Assembly: GCA_019973155.2 (NCBI GenBank)
Contig: BPQB01000024.1
Coordinates: 186,001-250,000, forward strand
From: Phanerochaete sordida
Taxonomy: Eukaryota > Basidiomycota > Agaricomycetes > Polyporales > Phanerochaetaceae
Reading direction: 5' to 3'
DNA: 64,000 nt
The translations under genes were made by a program, and so were the position numbers. The notes under the pieces were generated by a model. It was not told the DNA's origin, made no database searches, and saw nothing but the letters and a program-made list of their open reading frames with translations. Position 1 is the first letter of the stretch; each line of letters begins with the position of its first letter. Of the stretch, positions 57,701 through 64,000 are shown in pieces.

Positions 57701-58609
57701 GGATCGTCCGAGGTGGATGCAGGGAGCGTTTCGGAGGTCGATGGTCTGAGCACAAGCGAGGTGGGTCGTGCATGCCAAAGCGTGGGTCAAGATGTAGCTC
57801 GTCGTAGCCGCTGGCCATGGTGTAAGGAACAAAACGAGCTGAAAGAGGGACTTGTCGAGGGTGTGGTGTTGAGGAGATGCTGGAAAACCCCTGCACCGCG
57901 GAGATGGGGGATGTGGAAAGACAATACCTTGAGCGCCTGCCGCCGACGCCCGTCGTTCGCGTGAAGTCGCGACTTGGTTCTCGACTACAATACGCGTCGA
58001 GTAGGACGTCACAAGCTCCATTCTTCATAGCTGTTGTCGCGGTGCTCTACATGTTTCCCAGCCGTGCACCATGACGATACTGTACGTGGACAAAGCCTTG
58101 TTATGATAAGGCTGATGATCCTCGTCAGGCTGCGATGGGAACCAAAGGGTGCGTGTCGTGGTACAGGGTTGTACTTTCTGAGTCGAGCGGTACTATGCGA
58201 CCAGAAAGCCTAACCCAGACGTCAACGAGTTCGGAGGGTACGTCCGCGCTGCGAGTGGAGAAATGCAAGTTCTACGCTCGTGAATCCATCTACTAAACGT
58301 ACACTTGCAGCTAGTCTGTCCTCCAGCCCTCACCCATGGTTCCCGCAGGCTTCCATGGCTACGTGATTCCCGAGCAGGATGCTGTGGATTCTGTACCTTT
58401 TGTTCCTGTTGTCTTCTAACTACCTTCGTGTTCCTCTAGGCTTGCGGGTTTGTGGCGGTACGTTCGCCTGACCTGGTAAAGCAGATTCCACTCTACTGCC
58501 GGTCTGTCATCATAGGAAGCGCCATGCTGGACTGCCTATAAGAACGGCAGATTACTGGGCCTCTCTTCGCCACCAACTCTTTTCCCTCTATCCTACTTCT
58601 TCGAGCGAG
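57701..58609. promoter_or_regulatory. Shared divergent promoter region of FunK1-5 and FunK1-6
   Basis: 909 bp with no supported gene. A TATA-like CTATAAG near 58538 is followed by a CT-rich tract reaching the FunK1-6 ATG at 58610. The layout repeats that of 41310-42173. Confidence 0.5.
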
Positions 58610-61050
58610 ATGCCGAGTCCCAGTCTACCACGTCCACCACCCATCCGCGGCAAGTCTCGCCCAGAATACTCTACACGCAAGACTAGCTATAAAGATGACT
58701 GCCTCTCCCTGAGCGAGATCATGACAGGACACTGGGTTGGCTTGATGCCCTTGAGCGAGATGTTTGCCACATTTGTCCCTAGCGCGGATCTTTCCAAATC
58801 GTATACCAAGTGCCCTGACTACACGACAGCGCAACTGGCAAGTAACAAGCGCGACATGCGTGAAGCTTGGGTGCGTAATCAGCTTTCCCATGACTAGCCT
58901 TATAGTTTGCTCATCGATACTTACTCATAAGGCTCAAGCAACATCTACGATGCTGCCTAACAACATTTCACTGTGCATCTCTTCGGAGCAGAACGACAAG
59001 TCGCTCCAGCCACACATAGCGTTCCGGTGTGCCCCTTCGAATCCTGCGCCACCCGAAGCCAAGCAGATTATCCGCGGTCCCATCCAGTTCAACTCTGCCG
59101 CAGTCGACATCGTCTGCGAGATTGAATCCTGCGACAACCTCCCGTTCTTACCCTGCCGCCGCAAAAGCCCGGAATCTATCGAGATGGCAAATGGAGCTAT
59201 CATCCGAGGGCGGCTTGCTCAGCTCGCAGAGAAGCAATTCAAGCAGCAGCACCGCGTCTCCCTCTGGCAGATAATTCTCAATAAGAAGCACGCTCACCTC
59301 ATTCGCTGGGAACGCTCTGGAGCAGTGGTGAGCGAAGCCTTCAACCCGAACGAAGACCCTTGGATCTTCCATCTGCTATCAGCTTATCCGCAGCTGAATC
59401 GACGACAGAAAGGCTTCGATGAAAGCGCTCACCTGCTCACGGAGGATACGGAAGCACGACAAATCTTCTCCAGTGGCGTCGACGATTATCAGCGGGAGTG
59501 CCAACTCATGCGCTTCAAGGTATTTTCAAGCGCCATCACGAGCAGAGACTCGGACTCGCCCATGTACCGGTTGGACGTTCCCGATAAGACCGCTACCGAC
59601 GGTGTCCGTGCATGCCTAGTCACAGAACCATTCTACACGGAGCACTGTCCACTCGGCCGCGCCACCCGGGTTTATGTGGCGTACGACCTCGTGGACCGCA
59701 AGCTCCGGATTCTGAAGGACGGGTGGCGCCCTGAGCATCCTGGATGCCTTCCGGAACACGTTTCATGCGCACGCCTGGCAGAGAACGGCATCGAGCACGT
59801 TCCGAATGTTGTCTGCGGTGGAGATGTCGCGGGCGACCTGCCTCAGGAGACTGTCACTCAAGACTTGGCCGTAGGGGTCGAGAGTACGTCCTGGCGACTT
59901 CCATGTGCACCGAAGCCAACCTGGAGGAAGCTCGTGCATTTCCGAATTCTCGAGGACATTGCTTTACCCCTCGAGAATCTGGAGAACTCCTGTCAATTGC
60001 TCCTTGTTATTCACGACATAGTGAAAGGTACGCTCTACCTTCCCTCGAAAATTCGTACATAGTTACGTATTTGCATCGTAGCAATCTCGCTGGCGCACAC
60101 AAAGGCGAAGCTACTGCACCGCGACATCACCTGGTTCAATATACGGTGGTCCTACAACGCCGACACCAAAAGAATCGAAGGCGTACTGATTGATTGGGAT
60201 CATGCTGTAGACATCGATCAAGCGATCCAGACGAACGCACCGCATACATCTGTACGTATACATAATCCGATCCACGCGCGAGAGAGTCTCACGATTCCTG
60301 TACACACAGGCTACCTGGCAATTCATGTCTCTGCGTCTGATTATCGACCCGATGAAGACACCAGAGCTCATAGACGACTTCGAGTCCCTCTTCTGGTCGC
60401 TGTATTACGGCTCGCTGCATTTCGTGGCCCATGACAAGCGGGTGATGCTTTTCGGGGACGGCGACATCTTCAATCCAGGTTCCGAGCCTCTCGAGCTAGG
60501 TGATAAATTCCTACCGAAGAAGGCAGCCACAGAAAAGAGACAGCACCTTCTGGACGGCGGTATACTGAAGGTAAAGTGGGCTAGCACCCATTTCACGAAC
60601 TTCATGCACGACTGGAGCGAAATCTGGAGGCACTACTATTTCTACCACGATGCTATCGCCAGCGGGATCCTCAAGGATACATCTGAGCTCACGCAGCTAC
60701 ACGCCAAGCTCTCTGACCCACAGCGACTCATGGACGAAATTTCCAAGGCTCTCGAGAAAGACTACGACGGCTGGCGAGAGGATGACATGGTTCCCGACCA
60801 GTTCCCGAAGATCACCGCCCGCGAGCTAAGAGGCCTTAAAACTGCTATCCAGACAGGCAACAACGACGCGGCCCACATGTCTGTCGACGGATCGCTGCCG
60901 TTGATGCCTGTCTCTCGGTGTGTGGATCCCCAATCCCAGGTGTTCATGGACATCATGACGTCGGTCAAGCGGCAATACAGCATGTTGCACGACTCAGACG
61001 ATGAGCTCTCTATGTACCCGGCTCCCAAGAAGACCAAGAGCTGTCGATAG
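58610..61050 (+). CDS. FunK1-type protein kinase, subfamily II (FunK1-6)
   Basis: Four exons (58610-58870, 58932-60027, 60082-60251, 60310-61050) give 755 residues. It is collinear with FunK1-4, including the 170-nt catalytic exon. Landmarks are SRPEYSTRKTSYKDDCLSL, HRVSLWQIILNKKHAHLIRW, EDPWIFHLLSAYP, VYVAYDLVDRKLRILKDGW, LLHRDITWFNIRW, IDWDHAV and ATWQFMSLRLIIDP. The tail from about residue 640 diverges from FunK1-4. Head-to-head partner of FunK1-5; intact SPC25 lies about 1 kb downstream on the other strand. Confidence 0.88.
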
Positions 61051-61378
61051 CTGATTTCCAGGTAAGTGTAGAGCTGGTGATAGATATTCCTGTACGCGCT
61101 TCATAATGCAATACCCTTTCGTATACATGGTTATCATGAGTCGTCCTGTGGTTCTCTCGACTGAGAAGCTCACACTTCGGGCAAACGGCTCCAAGCTGGC
61201 GCTGCAGCTGGCACGAGACAAAGGTCTGTGCCCCACTCGCTTCCACTTGAGCAAGGTCCGCATCGCTTGCCTTCACGTCGAAGAAAAGGAATCAGATACA
61301 CGGCGACACGCTAGTATAGGCGAGCTGCCTTGCTGTTCTCATACTTGCGTCAACCTATGAGAGACGTCTTCGTAGAGT
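61051..61378. other. Spacer between FunK1-6 and the duplicated block
   Basis: 328 bp. It contains the FunK1-6 3' region; no gene is supported. Confidence 0.5.
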
Positions 61379-61834
61379 TTAGATAATTTTACATTTCTTC
61401 GAATATTCAGCCTGAGCTTGTACCATCGCGTAGCTGACCAATTTTGTGGCGCAGCCGGTGTCTCTCTGGCAAATGACCAGATCATGTATGTTCTGGTGGC
61501 CTGCTGCCACCAGGCGCGTTTGGTGGGCGTACTTCGTCTCAACTGTTTCCGCGAAGACATCGAGGGAGCCGTTGCAGCGTGGCGTCAAGATAGCCAGTCG
61601 TGGCGCGTCCGATAGCGCCGTGTGGTAAGCAGCCTACGAATTGTAAGACAGCTGACCTCTGCCCGACACTGCTGAAGCACTAAACAATGTAAACATCAGC
61701 ACTCGCTTAACGTGTTGGGATAGGGTAAATACAGAATTTTCGTCATGTCCCGTTCGATAGACACCGTAAGCGTCGCCTTGACCTTCAAGTATCTTGGCTG
61801 AGCACCCTTCCGTTACGAATCTATGGCGTATCAT
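61379..61834 (-). other. Unrecognised candidate coding block next to SPC25, duplicated at 53.3-53.7 kb
   Basis: Minus strand. Two open segments, 61834 to about 61735 (KILEGQGDAYGVYRTGHDEN) and about 61620-61379 (ending EYSKKCKII and a stop), have counterparts in the duplicated block at 53253-53700. Differences are often conservative at protein level (GCATKLVSYAMVQA against GYTTKAVSCAVIKA; FAETVETKYAHQTRL against FAQTVVMVYAHSTHL), which suggests that coding sequence was duplicated. A possible intron separates the segments. The start, full extent and family are unknown, and it may itself be a gene relic. Confidence 0.35.
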
Positions 61835-62019
61835 CTGGACCGTCGACAGAAAGTGAGTTCATGGCACATGGTCTGATTGGAAAGCTGACGGAGCGCAGAG
61901 ATATGGTACTGGATGTCCTATATTACAGTGTGGGGTATCGAATGAAGGTAGAATACAGGTGGCCTCCTAGGACTTGTCAGCGACGGCACAATTACTGAGA
62001 TGCGAACAGTGGCGCACGG

Positions 62020-62908
62020 CTATCTCGAGACCAAGTCCTCGAATGCCTGTCTGACGCTCTTGATGAATGCATATACGTCTCGCGAGCTATTTAGTTGGTC
62101 CAGCAATATCGGCAAATTCGGCAGGAAAGGACTCGTCGTCGGAACTGCAGACAAGGTGAGCGGGGCAAATACGACAGAAGAGAGCGAACGTACCTCTATA
62201 GATGTCCTCGGAAACGTCAACTACGACGCTGAACTCCCGCTGTGGGTCTGCAGGGTCGATGTGGGTGAACCGAACCAGGATCTTGTCTTTGTCTATGCCC
62301 TCGACGACGCTGCGCAGGCGAAACTCGCACTCTGTCAGCTCTGGGGACGTCCGTGAGGCATGAGTGTTCAGAAGTGCGTGCTCGCGTTCTCGTTCTAGGG
62401 GTGAATGAGTATCGGTATGGGTGAAGTGGAAGCAGACGCACCGCGGCGCAAGTTGTTGACCACAGCGCGGCGCTGCTCAATTTCGACGTCGAGCAAAGCG
62501 CATTGGTCTTTGATAGACGCAAGCTGCCGCTCGAACGCAGCCACCGCAAGCTCCGCGTCCTTCCGCTCCTCGCGCTCCTTCTCGAGTTCTGCACAGATGA
62601 TGAGGACCACGCCGAGCCACCAACACACGCGAGCACGCACCCGCGATGAGCTCGAGCTCGCGGACCTTGCACGCGTGCGTCTCGTTCTCGTAGCTCTGCG
62701 TCTTCTCCGCGATGCGCTTCTTCTCGGCGACGTGCGTCGTCTTCCGCCGCATGATCTCCGCCTGCGCGTTCTGCGCGTACGCCGACACGGCCTTCAGAAA
62801 GCTGCGCGTCGAGCTCTCGTACGCGTCAAGACGCAGGTCGATCTGCGGGTTCTGCTGCGCGAGGATGGACACGAGGTCGAGTTTGGGGACGCGGAGAGTG
62901 TGCGCCAT
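62020..62908 (-). CDS. SPC25: Kinetochore protein SPC25 (NDC80 complex subunit)
   Basis: Four exons (62908-62641, 62588-62442, 62394-62194, 62144-62020) give 246 residues, a typical Spc25 length. Residues 1-150 are mostly coiled coil (QAEIMRRKTTHVAEKKRIAE and LEKEREERKDAELAVAAFE). The C-terminal globular RWD-like domain reads TECEFRLRSVVEGIDKDKIL, then VRFTHIDPADPQREFSVVVD, ending with a helix (QLNSSRDVYAFIKSVRQAF). Spc25 pairs with Spc24 and anchors the NDC80 complex to the inner kinetochore. All exons are open with consensus splice sites, in contrast to the copy at 53.8-54.7 kb. It lies upstream-to-downstream in tandem with the kinase gene at the right edge. Confidence 0.92.
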
Positions 62909-63207
62909 GGTGGTCGGAGGCAAGTCGCGTCGCGTGCGAACATGGGCGCTTGCCCCTACAAGCGGCGCGCGGCTGCGTCGAGAGTCGAGAATTTGGAGAC
63001 AAAGCCCGGCACTTCAACACGGGAGACGCTAGCACGACACTCGTGTATCAGGGATATCGAATAGGGTATCTAGAAGGATATATTGTCCAAAATATGCGAG
63101 AAAGCTAATCGACAGCGAAACACGACACGAAACTCTAGCAGAACAAGATCATAACACCAGCAGAGACCGGCCCTGCCCTTCCCATCCTACGGGTATCCCA
63201 GTGGGTA
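62909..63207. other. Promoter of SPC25 and 3' region of the NDR kinase gene
   Basis: 299 bp, no gene. About the first 70 bases resemble the sequence next to the SPC25 pseudogene, marking the edge of the duplicated block. Confidence 0.5.
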
Positions 63208-64000
63208 TCAGAAAATCGTCGCCATCTCCCCAGTCTCGTCAGGGGCGCCCATGGCCCCGAGAGCGCGCGCGTTGGGGCCGTTCTTGCCGAAGGTGAAGCC
63301 GACCCAGACGCCGCGGGACATCTGGTTGTCGACCTCCTCGACGCCGTCGACGTGCCGCTGCTTCTCGCGCACCTCGTTGTACTTCGCCATGTCCTCCTCG
63401 CTGTCGAAGTCGTCGAAGTAGCGCGTGTCCGTCTCCGTGTACAGCTCCGGCACGTACGGCGGCTCGATGTCGCGCAGGCGCTCCCAGTCGACGTCCGCGA
63501 ACCACGGGTGCTGCTGCACCTCCTCGATGGTCTTGTAGCGCAGGTCGGCGTAGGTTATCAGCCTAGAGGCGCGTCAGCGAGGCGACAGCATAGAAAGAAG
63601 GGAGGCGCACTTCTTGATCAGGCTCCACGACTCGTCCGACAGGTTATATTCCGCATCTTCATCCTCGTAACGCGGCCGCTGAAGCACTTCACTCCATTTC
63701 TGCAGGTTCGTCCAGGTCTCTTCCGGGGTCTGGCCAGTGAACGGAGGAAATCCGGCAAGCAGCTCGAACAAGATGCAGCCAAGTGACCAGTAGTCGACGG
63801 CATAGGTGTACGGCTTGCCTCGTAGGACCTCTGGCGCCATGTAGTCGGGCGAGCCTACGATGGAGTCGGCCCACTGCGGATTCTGACGTTGGACTGCCTT
63901 GAAGATAGAACGTCTCTCCATGGTCGACCGCTGAACGACCTTGTTGTCTTTGGCTTTGTCGAGCTGTAGGACGGTCAGTGGGTTGTGCGTCTCTGGCATC
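63208..64000 (-). CDS. NDR-family AGC kinase, Sid2/Dbf2 type, 5' part outside window
   Basis: Two exons are visible (>64000-63611 and 63562-63208), encoding the last 248 residues. The fragment begins inside the kinase domain, after the catalytic and DFG loops. It contains a basic regulatory stretch (RSTMERRSIFK), the activation segment SIVGSPDYMAPEVLRGKPY, VDYWSLGCILFELLAGFPPF, the C lobe and the AGC extension with a VWVGFTFGKN hydrophobic-motif region. SPDYMAPEVL with a following TPEETWTNLQKW fits the Dbf2/Sid2 branch, mitotic-exit and septation kinases, better than Cbk1/Orb6. No lesion is seen in the visible part. Confidence 0.88.

Overview
The window looks like nuclear DNA of a filamentous basidiomycete, most likely an Agaricomycete. 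Genes carry many 42-81 nt GT-AG introns, core promoters are CT-rich with TATA-like boxes, there is a Ty3/gypsy chromovirus, and there are six FunK1-type (fungal-specific) protein kinase genes. Gene models were built by hand. For each multi-exon model whose exon sum is stated, the total is divisible by three, and family motifs continue across the splice junctions.

Left part (1-16 kb): a FunK1 kinase gene cut by the window edge is followed by a complete 10.7 kb LTR retrotransposon (2968-13696). It has 279-bp LTRs that are identical base for base, a perfect 5-bp target duplication (GTAGT), Gag-protease and RT-RNaseH-integrase-chromodomain frames, and an unusual third large frame downstream of pol. 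A tRNA-Gly(GCC) gene lies 2.3 kb beyond it.

Middle part (16-35.6 kb): this is a conserved housekeeping block: VPS4 (ESCRT-III disassembly), a small SH3/Tudor-like protein, CAND1 (cullin exchange factor), a HAL4/SAT4-type kinase, ribosomal protein L19, a leukotriene-A4-hydrolase-type M1 aminopeptidase (13 exons) and a protein-kinase-like protein.

Right part (35.6-63 kb): this is a dynamic accessory region. Five complete FunK1 genes occur in two groups. Each group contains a head-to-head pair made of one gene from subfamily I and one from subfamily II. Each group is bracketed by an intact host gene and a decayed direct-orientation copy of the same gene: LTA4H and its pseudogene enclose the first group, and an SPC25 pseudogene and intact SPC25 enclose the second. 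Between the groups lies a 1675-residue TPR-CHAT protein with an intact caspase-like His/Cys pair. The window ends inside a Sid2/Dbf2-type NDR kinase gene.

The most unusual points are the bracketed FunK1 groups; the retroelement's third frame, its three near-identical polypurine tracts and its UGA-CUA gag/pol junction; and the TPR-CHAT gene in the middle of the kinase expansion.
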